Assembly: GCA_047921075.1 (NCBI GenBank)
Contig: JBLRWS010000005.1
Span: 8,950 to 72,949, forward strand
DNA length: 64,000 bases
Reading direction: 5' to 3'
From: JBLRWS01 sp047921075
GTDB lineage: Bacteria; Bacteroidota; Rhodothermia; Balneolales; Balneolaceae
Below are positions 24,477 to 33,705 of the stretch, piece by piece; position 1 is the stretch's first letter, and every line of letters starts with the position of its first letter. Below the pieces are notes generated by a model. It saw only the letters and a list, made by a program, of their open reading frames with translations. It was not told where the DNA came from and did not search any database. A program made the translations under genes and the position numbers.

Positions 24477-25777
24477 AGTGGTATAAAAAATTGCACTGGC
24501 AAATTATTATCGGGATGATTCTTGGCCTGCTTTGGGGGCTTCTCTCAAGCATGATTGGGTTCAATGAATTCACAACCAATTACATACGCCCGTTTGGTAC
24601 CATCTTTATCGATCTGCTCAAACTAATTGCCGTTCCGCTGGTTCTGGCTTCTCTGGTGGTTGGCATTTCCAGCCTGAATGATACCGCCAAGCTCTCTCGG
24701 ATGGGCCTTAAAACGGTGGCCATTTATATGGTAACTACCGTGTTTGCCATTACGATCGGCCTCTCGGTGGTAAACATTATGCAACCCGGTAAAACCCTGC
24801 CCGAAGAGACGCGGATGACGCTCATTGAAAGCTACAGCGAAAACGTGGAAGGACGTGATGCAGCTGCCGAACAACTTCGCGAGCAGAGCCCGCTTCAGTT
24901 CTTTGTGGATATTGTGCCCGAAAACTTCTTCCAGGCGGCCTCCGAAAATTCGAACATGCTGCAAGTGGTTTTTATTGCCATTTTGCTGGGCATTGGCCTC
25001 ATCAACATACCGATACAGAAGGGGAGGGTTCTGATCAACGTGTTCGAGTCGCTCAATGATGTGATCATCAAAATTGTAGATCTGATCATGAAAACAGCGC
25101 CCTACGGTGTGTTTGCGCTAATGGCCGCGGTGATTGTTGATCTTACCGGTGATGACCTTGGTCAGGCGATGGTGCTGCTACAGGCGCTGGCGTGGTACTG
25201 TGTGGCGGTTGTGATCGGGTTGATTCTGCACGTATTCATTGTCTACTCATCGCTGTTTAAGATGTTCAGCCAGATGAAGCTGCGCGATTTTTTTAAAGCG
25301 ATTCAGCCGGCTATTCTGTTGGGGTTCAGCACCAGTTCCAGCATGGCTACCTTGCCGGTAACCATGGAGCGGGTCGAAAAAAACCTTGGTGTGGATGAAG
25401 AGGTATCGAGTTTTGTACTGCCGGTGGGGGCCACCATCAACATGGATGGAACCAGTCTCTATCAGGCCATTGCAGCGGTTTTTATAGCGCAGGCACTGGG
25501 GATGGACCTTACCATACTGCAGCAACTTACCATTGTTCTTACAGCAACGGCCGCGTCTATCGGGGCTGCGGGTGTACCGGGTGCGGGGATTATTATGCTT
25601 GTTATCGTGTTACAGGCGGTGAATGTGCCGGTTGAGGGTATCGCTCTGATTTTGGGTGTAGACCGGATACTGGATATGGCACGAACAGCAGTGAACGTAA
25701 CAGGCGACGCTGCTGTTTCGGTAGCTGTCGCTTACACAGAAGGCAAGCTGGGCGATCTTCATTTTGATGATGAGTAA
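24473..25777 (+). CDS. Dicarboxylate/glutamate:cation symporter (DAACS family)
   Basis: Secondary transporter of 434 residues for dicarboxylates or acidic amino acids, driven by H+ or Na+. The family marks are the hairpin-loop sequence FSTSSSMATLP and GATINMDGTSLYQAIAA, plus the Gly/Ala/Ile-rich C-terminal helix. Membrane helices span most of the length from WQIIIGMILGLLWGLL on. It starts inside the DUF92 stop (ATGA). The substrate and coupling ion cannot be decided from the sequence; a Na+-coupled mode would fit the Na+-pump rhodopsin in the same genome. Confidence 0.92.
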   Translation: MKWYKKLHWQIIIGMILGLLWGLLSSMIGFNEFTTNYIRPFGTIFIDLLKLIAVPLVLASLVVGISSLNDTAKLSRMGLKTVAIYMVTTVFAITIGLSVVNIMQPGKTLPEETRMTLIESYSENVEGRDAAAEQLREQSPLQFFVDIVPENFFQAASENSNMLQVVFIAILLGIGLINIPIQKGRVLINVFESLNDVIIKIVDLIMKTAPYGVFALMAAVIVDLTGDDLGQAMVLLQALAWYCVAVVIGLILHVFIVYSSLFKMFSQMKLRDFFKAIQPAILLGFSTSSSMATLPVTMERVEKNLGVDEEVSSFVLPVGATINMDGTSLYQAIAAVFIAQALGMDLTILQQLTIVLTATAASIGAAGVPGAGIIMLVIVLQAVNVPVEGIALILGVDRILDMARTAVNVTGDAAVSVAVAYTEGKLGDLHFDDE

Positions 25778-25818
25778 ACGCCTCAAGCCTCACGGCTATA
25801 AAGAAATTCCCCCTGTAT

Positions 25819-26703
25819 ATGATTGTTGCACTCCTGATCGGGTTAGGCACATTGCTGTCTGCACCCGACGATTCGACCTTAAAGAACATCTCCTACCATT
25901 CCTTTGATGAAAAACTGGAAAGTAGCATTAACGCTATCTATCGTGCCGATTTCGAGCATGCCCATCAACTTTTTGGCGAGCTGAAAGAGGCCGCTCCGGA
26001 GGATCCGCGCCCCCATTTTTTTGAAGCACTGATTCCATTCTGGGAGTTTTTTCTGGTTGAAGAGAGGCCGGAACTGGCGGCTGATTTTCTGCAAAAAACC
26101 GATCGAGCAGCGGCTCTCGGCGAGCGGAAGCTGAATCAATCGCCGGGCGACACGACGACAGTGCTGCTGTTGAGTGGTGTACACGGCTACAGGAGTTTGG
26201 TGGCGGCACGCCAAAGCAACTACCGGGTGGCCATTAGCAGCGGTATTACCGGGTTTAACTATACGCGCAAACTTCTTTCGCTCGACTCTGGCCGGCCCGA
26301 TGCACAAATTGGTCGCGGTATGTTTAACTACATGGCCGGAAGCGTACCCCGCGAATTGCGCTGGCTCACCAACTCCTTCGGTGTGCGGGGCGACATCGAA
26401 ACAGCATTTAAATTACTTGAGGAGACAGCAAACAGCGATGATATCGTCAGTAACGATGCGCTGATGATGCTCATGGTACTTAAGGAAAAGGAGGGAGACC
26501 TTGAAGAAGCCTATCACTACGCCTATCGGCTCTGCGAACGTTTTCCCGACAATGTGATATTTCTGTTCAAAAAAGCGTCTATCGCTGAAAAGTTGGGACG
26601 TAATGATGCCGCAAAAAGCTATTATCAGCGCATTGTAGATATACAAAACCGCTATTTGGCTGATTTAAATGAGCTTGCATCCGAGAGATTAAAATTGATC
26701 TGA
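25819..26703 (+). CDS. Secreted TPR-like protein
   Basis: 294 residues beginning with a short hydrophobic segment (IVALLIGLGTLL), probably a signal or anchor. The rest is helical with TPR-like repeats (RADFEHAHQLFGELKEAAPEDP and AAKSYYQRIVDIQNRY) and an RRELRWLTNSFG-type motif (seen as RELRWLTNSFGVRGD) that I have seen in Bacteroidota hypothetical proteins. Role unknown. It follows the symporter by about 40 bp and may belong to that operon. Confidence 0.7.
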   Translation: MIVALLIGLGTLLSAPDDSTLKNISYHSFDEKLESSINAIYRADFEHAHQLFGELKEAAPEDPRPHFFEALIPFWEFFLVEERPELAADFLQKTDRAAALGERKLNQSPGDTTTVLLLSGVHGYRSLVAARQSNYRVAISSGITGFNYTRKLLSLDSGRPDAQIGRGMFNYMAGSVPRELRWLTNSFGVRGDIETAFKLLEETANSDDIVSNDALMMLMVLKEKEGDLEEAYHYAYRLCERFPDNVIFLFKKASIAEKLGRNDAAKSYYQRIVDIQNRYLADLNELASERLKLI

Positions 26704-26775
26704 ACGGTAAATTTTACAGGCATTTTTGTTCAGATTTTACGTACTTGAGGGAAAGGTGTGAATGAATAGGTGCCT

Positions 26776-29166
26776 ATGGGAAAATCGCTACACCTACTAC
26801 TATTTATTCTTGTTCTCACGATGATGCCCCTCCGGGTTCATGCGCAAATCATTATTTTGCATGATTATCAGCTGGTGGAGGTTGTATTCACAGATTCTGA
26901 AAAAAGGTCTACACCGAATTTGCGCACACTGTCTGTGGATGATCTCTTCTTTTTACCTTCTCATCAGCAAGAATCCACCGAGCAGATTGCTGTAAATACC
27001 GGTTCCGGGCTTGCTGTGGCTGCACGGGCCAGCCGCGAAAATGAGTTCGTACACTCAGCTTTTCGGATAGAGAATGGCACAGAGCGCCCTTTCGGTACCC
27101 TTACCTTTGCGTTTGATCTTGTGTACCGATACCAAGACGGTTCTGAGCCCGGTAATCTCTATTTCGAATATCGAACCCAAAATGGCCGCTGGAAGTCTGT
27201 TGAAAGTGCGGCACTGCGTACAGCTCGGGTCGCCCCCGATCCCGGCGAGTGGAACTACATCTCTACACAGTTTACGCTCAGCGATATTTTTCTATCCCCC
27301 GGCGAAGAGGTGCACATCCGCTGGCTTTATGATGAGAGCTGGGAAAGAGAAACCGAAGCAGTTATGGCTCTGCAGCGGCTTGAGGTGATGCCGCGTCCGT
27401 TTGAGTTTGCGACGATTCAAAACGGAGAGCTGATGGTTACCGAAATTTTACCATATGTTGATGAAGGAAGATTTCGCGGCGAATTTATAGAGATCTACAA
27501 TCCGGGACCGGATTCAATTTTACTGCAAGGTATTGCCGTCGCCACCCAAGCCGGAAGCTATCGAATACAGACCGACAAAATCCTGCCCCCATACCAGCTC
27601 TTTACAATCGGTTCCGTGAGCAATCCATCGGAAGATACAGTTCTGGATTACGTCTACGAAAAACCGTTGATTACCACCTTAAGTGGTACCGTATTCCTTC
27701 AATACAATGACCGTGAACTGGCACGCATTACCTATTCTGCTCCTGAGCCGGGTGTTGCCATGCAGCTTACGCATACTGCAGCGGCCAGAGACGGATACAC
27801 AAGCATGCAGGATCTGGAACCGGTTTCAATACGCCGGGCCGATGGCCTGTTTGCAAGCCCGGGCTCGCTTCCTGCAGAGAAACGGTTTACACGGATTCGC
27901 CACAATCCCGGATGGACACTCTTCTCCGCACCGGGGCCTCCTATGTCTGGTGCAATGTCGCCCACGCTAAGCGACGTCCGGGTGTATCCGATTCAATGGG
28001 ATGAAACCGGCTTTTTTACAGACCCGCAGGCAGGGGAGGAGCTCTTCTTCATCCGCTCTGAGGAGGGTGCAACTCGATCGTACCTAAACCGGGAGTTTTC
28101 GTGGATGCCGCTCGGCGAGGCAGACGGCAAGTACCTGTATGCAAATGCGAACGGCAAACCGATGTCGATACATAGTTTGCGAGATGCACTGGGTACAGCG
28201 CCGGACGGATGGCTTATTTGGGATGCCCGATCCGCCCGCTTTGACTATCAGCCGGCAGATGAAGACCCCGTTGCAGCTCCGTGGAGTGTGGTGATGATCA
28301 GCCGTGAAGTGGCATATACCGAAGAAACGAACAATGTGAGGGGCGATTCGCGCAATGCCGAATTTCAAATCCCGTTGGTATTGGCAAACCGGGAGGAGGG
28401 GGGTTCCGTACGCGCAGAAATCAGGGTAGATACCCGGCAGCTACAAGATGAAAGAGATCAGCTACCCGCTTTTTTCCCACTTTCTGCCGGAACGGTTCAT
28501 CAGGAAAAAGATCACTTGGCTCTTGGGCTACGTTCTGTAACGAATCCAAATTTTTCGAACCGACCATCGAGCTATATCCGACACACACTCAATGAGGACG
28601 GCCGTGCTCAGTTTTTACTGGATCTCTACAGCAGTGATCGCTCCGGACAATACACACTGCATTGGCGCGGTATGCAGGTCCATGATGAGGCATGGATCGT
28701 TGAACTGACCCATCTCCCCACCGGCCGAACCGTGAATATGCTGGAAGAGAGTGAAATTACGTTGCCGGCCATTCATCGGATACCCGAACCCACAGATAAT
28801 GGCCCGCACATTCAACCGATGACCCCAACCGATTCCGATTGGTTGATCAGCATCTACCCGCAGGAAGTATTATCGGAACGCCCAGAGCAAGACGAAATAC
28901 CCGAATCGGTGAATCTGCGGCAAAATTATCCAAATCCGTTCAATCCGGCTACCACCATCTCCTTTTATTTGCCAGAACAGCAGCACGTACGATTGTCGGT
29001 ATTCAATATCGTCGGGCAGCAGGTAGAGTTGCTTGAAGAGGGTACCCTGCAGGCCGGCGATCACACCCGGGTTTGGGATGCTACTTCTATGCCAAGCGGG
29101 GTGTACATTATTCATCTGGAGGCGGGACAGCAAATTTTTTCAAGAAAAATGACGTTAATAAAGTAA
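26776..29166 (+). CDS. Secreted protein with lamin-tail domain and T9SS sorting domain
   Basis: I use ATG 26776; the preceding GTG codon is less likely. A signal peptide ends at LRVHAQ. The protein of about 796 residues has a lamin-tail-like beta-sandwich (about residues 215-310, with GEFIEIYNPGPDSILLQG) and a C-terminal domain with LRQNYPNPFNPATTI and SGVYIIHLEAGQQIFSRKM. This C-terminus is the type A sorting signal of the type IX secretion system, used in Bacteroidota to pass the outer membrane and be anchored or released. The central region is of unknown function. It implies that a T9SS is encoded elsewhere. Confidence 0.88.
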   Translation: MGKSLHLLLFILVLTMMPLRVHAQIIILHDYQLVEVVFTDSEKRSTPNLRTLSVDDLFFLPSHQQESTEQIAVNTGSGLAVAARASRENEFVHSAFRIENGTERPFGTLTFAFDLVYRYQDGSEPGNLYFEYRTQNGRWKSVESAALRTARVAPDPGEWNYISTQFTLSDIFLSPGEEVHIRWLYDESWERETEAVMALQRLEVMPRPFEFATIQNGELMVTEILPYVDEGRFRGEFIEIYNPGPDSILLQGIAVATQAGSYRIQTDKILPPYQLFTIGSVSNPSEDTVLDYVYEKPLITTLSGTVFLQYNDRELARITYSAPEPGVAMQLTHTAAARDGYTSMQDLEPVSIRRADGLFASPGSLPAEKRFTRIRHNPGWTLFSAPGPPMSGAMSPTLSDVRVYPIQWDETGFFTDPQAGEELFFIRSEEGATRSYLNREFSWMPLGEADGKYLYANANGKPMSIHSLRDALGTAPDGWLIWDARSARFDYQPADEDPVAAPWSVVMISREVAYTEETNNVRGDSRNAEFQIPLVLANREEGGSVRAEIRVDTRQLQDERDQLPAFFPLSAGTVHQEKDHLALGLRSVTNPNFSNRPSSYIRHTLNEDGRAQFLLDLYSSDRSGQYTLHWRGMQVHDEAWIVELTHLPTGRTVNMLEESEITLPAIHRIPEPTDNGPHIQPMTPTDSDWLISIYPQEVLSERPEQDEIPESVNLRQNYPNPFNPATTISFYLPEQQHVRLSVFNIVGQQVELLEEGTLQAGDHTRVWDATSMPSGVYIIHLEAGQQIFSRKMTLIK

Positions 29167-29250
29167 CAGATGACTCTTTTTATTTTACACAACACGTTTC
29201 AACTACTATCTTCTTTCGACCCATAAATCAAACCAACCATTCAATAATTC

Positions 29251-30066
29251 ATGCAGTATAAAGAAGCTCAGGAGACCAAGATTCCCGAGATAGGACTTGG
29301 AACCTATAAACTCATCGGCAAGGAGTGTAAGCGAGTTGTACAGCAAGCGTTAGATCTTGGCTATACGCACATCGACACCGCCCAGATGTACAAAAATGAG
29401 ACGGAAATTGGTCAGGCTATCAAGCATGCACCGGTTTCCCGGGAAGAGCTGTTCATCACCACCAAACTCTGGCACACCAATCTTGAGTACGACGATGTGC
29501 TGCAAACAACCGAAGAGAGCCTGGAGCAGCTGCAAACGCCCTATGTTGATCTGTTGCTCATTCATTGGCCCAACCCGTCGGTTTCCCTCAAGCGTACGCT
29601 GGAAGCCATGATGGTTTTGCGGGATCAGGGCAAGGCGCTTCAAATCGGTGTAAGCAACTTTCCGCTGAGCCTAATGAAAGAGGTGGTTGAGGAGTTGCAT
29701 ATACCCATTTTTTGCAATCAGGTAGAATTCCATCCATTTCTGGGACAATTCGATCTTCTGGATTACTCGTACGATCACGATTTTCTGGTAACCGCATACA
29801 GTCCGCTGGCACAGGGCAAAGTACCCGAATCAGAGATTTTGCAAGAGATTGGCAACCGCTATGGAAAAACTCCGGTACAGGTAGCACTCCGGTGGCTGAT
29901 TGAGCAGGAAAACGTGATTGCCATTCCCAAAGCATCGTCTGCCGAACATCTGCAACAAAACATGGACATTTTTGATTTTGAGCTGTCAGATGATGAGTTT
30001 GAAAAAATTGATGCTCTGGATAAGAGCCAACGGATTGTAAATCCCTCCTTTGCGCCCAAATGGTAG
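29251..30066 (+). CDS. Aldo/keto reductase
   Basis: NADPH-dependent oxidoreductase of 271 residues. The catalytic tetrad is complete: Asp42 and Tyr47 in HIDTAQMYKNE, Lys72 in ITTKLW and His105 in LLIHWPNP. GVSNFPLSLM, ITAYSPLAQG-type (seen as VTAYSPLAQG) and IPKASSAEHLQQN form the NADPH site. It is of the 2,5-diketogluconate reductase-like subgroup. The substrate cannot be read from sequence. It stands alone. Confidence 0.93.
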   Translation: MQYKEAQETKIPEIGLGTYKLIGKECKRVVQQALDLGYTHIDTAQMYKNETEIGQAIKHAPVSREELFITTKLWHTNLEYDDVLQTTEESLEQLQTPYVDLLLIHWPNPSVSLKRTLEAMMVLRDQGKALQIGVSNFPLSLMKEVVEELHIPIFCNQVEFHPFLGQFDLLDYSYDHDFLVTAYSPLAQGKVPESEILQEIGNRYGKTPVQVALRWLIEQENVIAIPKASSAEHLQQNMDIFDFELSDDEFEKIDALDKSQRIVNPSFAPKW

Positions 30067-30143
30067 GCATTTCGTTCGTTTTTGTTCAGCCGTTCATTAA
30101 TTAATCAAAATGACCTGTTACGAACGAAAACGAACGATAGAGG

Positions 30144-30317
30144 ATTAAAAAATCAGACTATTTCATTCTCGGAATAGCTCTGCTCTCTATGTTACTCTCC
30201 ATTACGCTTTGGTTTAGCGGTTCTGCCGATGCCGGACTCTTTGTGGGTATATAGGTAGCGTCCATTCTTGGATTTGGGGCGTATTTTAAAATCCTATCGA
30301 ATGGAGGCCTCAAATGA
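30144..30317 (+). pseudogene. Small membrane protein with internal TAG stop
   Basis: Reading from ATT 30144 gives KKSDYFILGIALLSMLLSI, then TLWFSGSADAGLFVGI, a TAG at 30252-30254, and VASILGFGAYFKILSNGGL to TGA at 30315. The sequence on both sides of the TAG is in one frame and reads like a single small membrane protein of about 57 residues; related proteins as I recall have Trp at the TAG position. The first codon is also ATT where ATG would be expected. Two lost signals suggest a decayed gene, but a sequencing error or readthrough is possible. The downstream gene overlaps its end by 4 bp (ATGA). Confidence 0.5.
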
Positions 30318-30457
30318 ATATTCCTTTTCTGTTCAGTTCCGGTATCAGTGTAGTCATACTTTTGTTGGTCGGTCTCTTCTACACATTCAAGGAGTTTAAA
30401 GAGATGCAAAAGCACCCCGAAGACTACAGAAGAAAGTACGACCGCGCTAGACGATGA
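30314..30457 (+). CDS. Small membrane protein, 47 residues
   Basis: ATG 30314 overlaps the TGA of the broken gene (ATGA). The product has one hydrophobic segment (ISVVILLLVGLFYTF) and a charged tail FKEFKEMQKHPEDYRRKY. The overlap and the typical short hydrophobic-plus-basic layout suggest that the pair was once translationally coupled. Function unknown. It falls below usual gene-finder length limits. Confidence 0.55.
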   Translation: MNIPFLFSSGISVVILLLVGLFYTFKEFKEMQKHPEDYRRKYDRARR

Positions 30458-30464
30458 AAAGTCA

Positions 30465-31217
30465 CTAAACTGAAACGGCTTCCCAACGGCTTTCACCACG
30501 CGCTATCACTTCGCGGCTATCTTTATCAGTTATTTCGTGAATAATAGTGCCGGTATCAGCTGATGATCGAACCACGAGCTCATCACGCATACGTGCCTCT
30601 TTGTAATATTGCAGCTCAAAAGATGTGCATTGATGTCCGTTCTGCCACTCTTCCGGTAAAAAATCCAACATCCATGCGATATAGCGGGTATTGTTTACGT
30701 GCCCATTCATATCCAGATCGGTTTGGCCTACGGTAACCAACGTTTCATTCTCGCTATGATCTATTGTGGGTAACGGATTTTTGTTGGGCTCAAGAAGATG
30801 TCCGGAATCGTCCAGCCCAAGTTCCATAATCTCATTCGGGAGCCGAACAGGGCGTTTTTTTTGCACATCTAAAACCATCCACTGGCTAATCCCTTTCGCG
30901 ATGATTTCTCCCGTTTCGGTATGCAATGCATAGTCTCTGAAAGCGCGAAGCCCGTCGCCGGAAGAGGGACGGGTTGAAACCGTGATAGAATCCCACCTTT
31001 TCGGATAGTGCTCAACCGTGATGTGCAGCCGATAGAGAACCCAGGTCAGTCCCCGCTTGTGCAAATCGGCAATATCAAAATGCAACTGTTGCGCGTGCAA
31101 GCCGGCTGCTTCCTGAAAATAGTTGGCGATATGTGCCACTCCTGCATATCCGTCTTTACCGACTTCGTAAGAACGAACCTGAAGAGGCCATTTGTAGCGC
31201 TGTTGATTCACAATCAA
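30465..31217 (-). CDS. Acyl-ACP thioesterase (FatA/FatB family)
   Basis: Releases free fatty acids from acyl carrier protein. Double-hotdog protein of 250 residues, with RSYEVGKDGYAGVAHIANYFQ in the first half and the active-site block DMNGHVNNTRYIAWMLD (Asn171, His173) in the second. No ATG lies in frame at the beginning; I take TTG 31217, though GTG 31211 is equally possible. It is convergent with the small membrane genes. Bacterial homologues tune membrane fatty-acid composition; that role is inferred. Confidence 0.9.
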   Translation of the reverse strand: MIVNQQRYKWPLQVRSYEVGKDGYAGVAHIANYFQEAAGLHAQQLHFDIADLHKRGLTWVLYRLHITVEHYPKRWDSITVSTRPSSGDGLRAFRDYALHTETGEIIAKGISQWMVLDVQKKRPVRLPNEIMELGLDDSGHLLEPNKNPLPTIDHSENETLVTVGQTDLDMNGHVNNTRYIAWMLDFLPEEWQNGHQCTSFELQYYKEARMRDELVVRSSADTGTIIHEITDKDSREVIARGESRWEAVSV

Positions 31218-31263
31218 AACAATTAGTAGTGAAATAGTGACATCAGGCGGACTCTATACCGGC

Positions 31264-31617
31264 CTATTCGATCGTTTCAATCTCAGAGATGACCGCAGAG
31301 TTTCCGGTGCTTTCGATGGTAAAGAACACACTATCTTGCGCCTGGATGTTTAGCAGAACAGATGTATCTCGAACCGAAAAGGCCATTGACATAGCCCCCA
31401 TAAATCCGGGAATATCACCGTGGTCGATAATGACGTTGCGTTTGCTCGGTGGCACCGATACGACCGTACCGTATCCCTCAAAATATTGAGGTTCGATAGC
31501 TTCTGCATCTGCGGAGGCAGATTGAGATGTGTGGTCGTGTTCACCGCCGCAAGCCGTGAAACCGATGCCGATCGCTAACAGAATAGTAACCATTCTATAA
31601 AATTGATGCATATTCAT
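31264..31617 (-). CDS. CusF-like copper-binding lipoprotein
   Basis: Small lipoprotein with a copper-binding beta-barrel domain of the CusF_Ec type. I start at 31617 (MNMHQF) because this gives a lipobox FTAC; the longer reading from 31677 lacks a signal. The domain holds GYGTVVSVPPSKRNVIIDHG followed by IPGFMGAMSMAF, whose His and Met residues match the Cu(I) ligands of the family. A good -7-like TATGTTTG sits on the minus strand at 31682-31675. It is divergent from a TlpA-like thioredoxin gene, a common partner for copper delivery to cytochrome oxidase (inference). Confidence 0.85.
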   Translation of the reverse strand: MNMHQFYRMVTILLAIGIGFTACGGEHDHTSQSASADAEAIEPQYFEGYGTVVSVPPSKRNVIIDHGDIPGFMGAMSMAFSVRDTSVLLNIQAQDSVFFTIESTGNSAVISEIETIE

Positions 31618-31714
31618 ATGATTTTTAACTGTAATTCGTGTTCTTTCAAATGAAAACAGATTTAACGTACGGTGCAAACATACGCAAGATCTCCCAAAAG
31701 GTATTCACAAAAGA

Positions 31715-32281
31715 ATGAAACGTAGAATCAATATGCGAACTCCACTATACATCATAACCATCATCGCGCTCGGGTTGGCCGGATGCAGCTCTTCCCCGGA
31801 ATCCAATTCATCCACATCCCAGCAGGCATCAACGCAGCCGCAGGAGCGAACGGTGTTTTCGTTCGGTGATGCCTTGCCCGATTACAATTTTACCACGTTA
31901 AACGGGGATGAAATTCAAATGTCGGACTATGAAGGGAAAGTATTGATCCTGAACTTTTGGGCCACTTGGTGCGGTCCCTGCCGCAGAGAAATTCCGGAGC
32001 TTGTGGAGTTGCAGGATGAGCTTGGGAAGTATGGCGTTGAAATTATTGGCATCTCTCTTGATGAAGAGGGCTTTGCCGCCGTAGAGCCATTTTTAGCATC
32101 TTTTGATATGAACTACACCATTGTTCACGATGATTATACCTACGGAAACCGGCTGGGTGGGGTGTATATGCTCCCTACCACCTATATCATCGATCGGGAA
32201 GGAAAGCTGGCTTTTCGAAAAATCGGAGAGGTAACCAAAGAGGAGTTACTTCCCGAGCTGGCAGACATGATTGAAGGGTAG
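31715..32281 (+). CDS. TlpA-like thioredoxin lipoprotein
   Basis: Periplasmic thiol-disulfide reductase of 188 residues. A lipoprotein signal ends with lipobox LAGC (Cys24), followed by a Ser/Gln-rich linker. The thioredoxin fold has the WCGPC active site (Cys86, Cys89) in FWATWCGPCRRE, the cis-Pro in MLPTTYIID and the family sequence EIIGISLDEE. TlpA/ResA proteins reduce apo-cytochromes or copper-site cysteines. The CusF-like gene on the left and the Cys-motif genes on the right support a metal or thiol maturation role (inference). Confidence 0.92.
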   Translation: MKRRINMRTPLYIITIIALGLAGCSSSPESNSSTSQQASTQPQERTVFSFGDALPDYNFTTLNGDEIQMSDYEGKVLILNFWATWCGPCRREIPELVELQDELGKYGVEIIGISLDEEGFAAVEPFLASFDMNYTIVHDDYTYGNRLGGVYMLPTTYIIDREGKLAFRKIGEVTKEELLPELADMIEG

Positions 32282-32454
32282 AGCACGGCTCAGGCCGATG
32301 TTCTGCTCAGGTTACGCAATTCTAAAATATTTCTAACATTTGCCACAAAATGATTCAACTCTACAGCAACTTGAGTAGGTTCCCAAAAGACGCACCCCAC
32401 ATCGATGGGATTTGTGTTTAAACGTTTAACTCAATTTTAAATAGGAGAACTCTT

Positions 32455-32889
32455 ATGAAACAATTAATCGCAGTAATAGCAGCAGCTGGTTTTCTGTTCG
32501 CTTTTATCCCCGTTGACAATGCCACAACCAACGAGGCAGAAATCAACGATTCGGTAACCGTGACAGGAACACTGGTTGATTCCAAATGCTACGGCGAAAT
32601 GCCATCCATGAACAAAGGCAACGAGCACGTTGTTATGAAAGATGGACAGCAAATGAAAATGCCAAATTGTGCAACAGCATGTGCAAACATGGGCATTCCT
32701 GCAGCCATTGCAACAGCTGACGGTAAAACCGTTACAGTGATTGCACCAGCCGGCCAACTTGCCGAGCACATGGAGAAAGAAATTCGTGTGCAAGGACGCA
32801 TGGCCTATGATGGTGGCCTCATTCCCGACAAAGTAGAAGTACGGGACGGACGCCGATGGAAAGAAGTGGCTATCGCATTCATGATGTAA
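32455..32889 (+). CDS. Secreted Cys-motif protein (paralogue 1)
   Basis: 144 residues with an N-terminal signal sequence. A purine-rich AGGAGA lies 8 bp before the ATG, one of the few clear Shine-Dalgarno sites here. The mature part has TLVDSKCYG with Cys45 and NCATACANMGIP with Cys72 and Cys76 (C-x3-C), then a beta-rich ending IRVQGRMAYDGGLIPDKVE. It is about half identical in pattern to the next gene. Similar DSxCY...C-x3-C...G-I-P proteins of unknown function occur in Bacteroidota and relatives. Three Cys plus nearby His and Met make metal binding plausible, but this is unproven. Confidence 0.8.
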   Translation: MKQLIAVIAAAGFLFAFIPVDNATTNEAEINDSVTVTGTLVDSKCYGEMPSMNKGNEHVVMKDGQQMKMPNCATACANMGIPAAIATADGKTVTVIAPAGQLAEHMEKEIRVQGRMAYDGGLIPDKVEVRDGRRWKEVAIAFMM

Positions 32890-32906
32890 TCCATCTCTAT
32901 CGGAAT

Positions 32907-32943
32907 AAAAGCGGGAGCAGGTAGCTGTATCCCGCTTTTTTTC
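32907..32943 (+). terminator. Terminator after Cys-motif paralogue 1
   Basis: Hairpin AAAGCGGGA / TCCCGCTTT with a loop of about 13 bases, followed by a T run at 32936-32943. Located 18 bp past the stop of the first paralogue, so the second may have its own promoter or depend on readthrough. Confidence 0.8.
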
Positions 32944-32965
32944 TTTCAAATTTATACGATTTACC

Positions 32966-33418
32966 ATGTTACGACAAACCATTTCTCTTTCGTTCTTACT
33001 TATTTTAACTGTACTGCTTTTTTCGGCATGTACCGAAGAAGAATTAGCCCCAGAATATCGGGGTGGTGAACAGGCCCACGCAGTTGGCGACACTCTGCAG
33101 GTTACAGGAAGCTTAATCGATTCGCACTGCTACGCACTCGACCCCGACAATACAGGTCACGATCATCAACTGCCTCAGAGTGGCTTTCGGGAAGACTGTG
33201 CCGAGTACTGTGCATTGCAAGGGTATCCGGTTGCCGTACTCAATAAAGATGACGAAGGCCACGATGTTGTTTGGACCCTGATGACCGCCTCACAAATTTT
33301 TGCCGATTATATGACACAGCAGGTACGCGTGCAAGGTACGTTTCGATCCAACGGTGTTTTAGATCCACTTCGTGTAGAGCTTTCGGATGGAGAAGATGGA
33401 TGGATTCGAATTATGTAG
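32966..33418 (+). CDS. Cys-motif lipoprotein (paralogue 2)
   Basis: 150 residues with a lipoprotein signal ending in the lipobox FSAC (Cys22). The mature part repeats the plan of the neighbour: SLIDSHCYALD with Cys55, then DCAEYCALQGYP with Cys78 and Cys82, and VRVQGTFRSNGVLDPLRVE. His residues in HDHQ near residue 66 could add ligands. The pair looks like a tandem duplication in which one copy is membrane-anchored and the other soluble. Its place next to TlpA and CusF-like genes suggests metal or thiol handling (inference). Confidence 0.8.
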   Translation: MLRQTISLSFLLILTVLLFSACTEEELAPEYRGGEQAHAVGDTLQVTGSLIDSHCYALDPDNTGHDHQLPQSGFREDCAEYCALQGYPVAVLNKDDEGHDVVWTLMTASQIFADYMTQQVRVQGTFRSNGVLDPLRVELSDGEDGWIRIM

Positions 33419-33509
33419 ACACTACTATTTTAAATATGTTTATTTTATAGTAAATACGATGATAATTAATCAAGTTACACGCTATAATAAATAATAATAA
33501 AACTGATTT

Positions 33510-33538
33510 TGTGGATAACTCTTCCATTTTGTGGAAAA
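33510..33538 (+). promoter_or_regulatory. DnaA box pair 1
   Basis: Perfect DnaA box TGTGGATAA at 33510-33518 (complement of TTATCCACA) and a one-mismatch TGTGGAAAA at 33530-33538, 20 bp further on. The same arrangement recurs at 33706. A weaker TGTGGAAAC lies between, at 33649. Confidence 0.6.
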
Positions 33539-33705
33539 CTCACAAATCACTGTAATTCCTCTCTTTAAGCGTTTACTTGTGTATTCCGCCTCCCTCTTAT
33601 GTGGTTTAACCAAACCCGTCAATTGCTGAAAGCCTCTTTTCATCAATTTGTGGAAACGGCTCATTCTCCCTCGCCGCCTTTCTAATTGAGATGACCCTAT
33701 TTTTA

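Noticed and set aside
33481..33502. Calling the AT-rich TAA-triplet block a definite replication origin
   Set aside because: Flanking genes and skew were not tested, and DnaA control of nrdJ explains the boxes equally well; kept only as a hypothesis.
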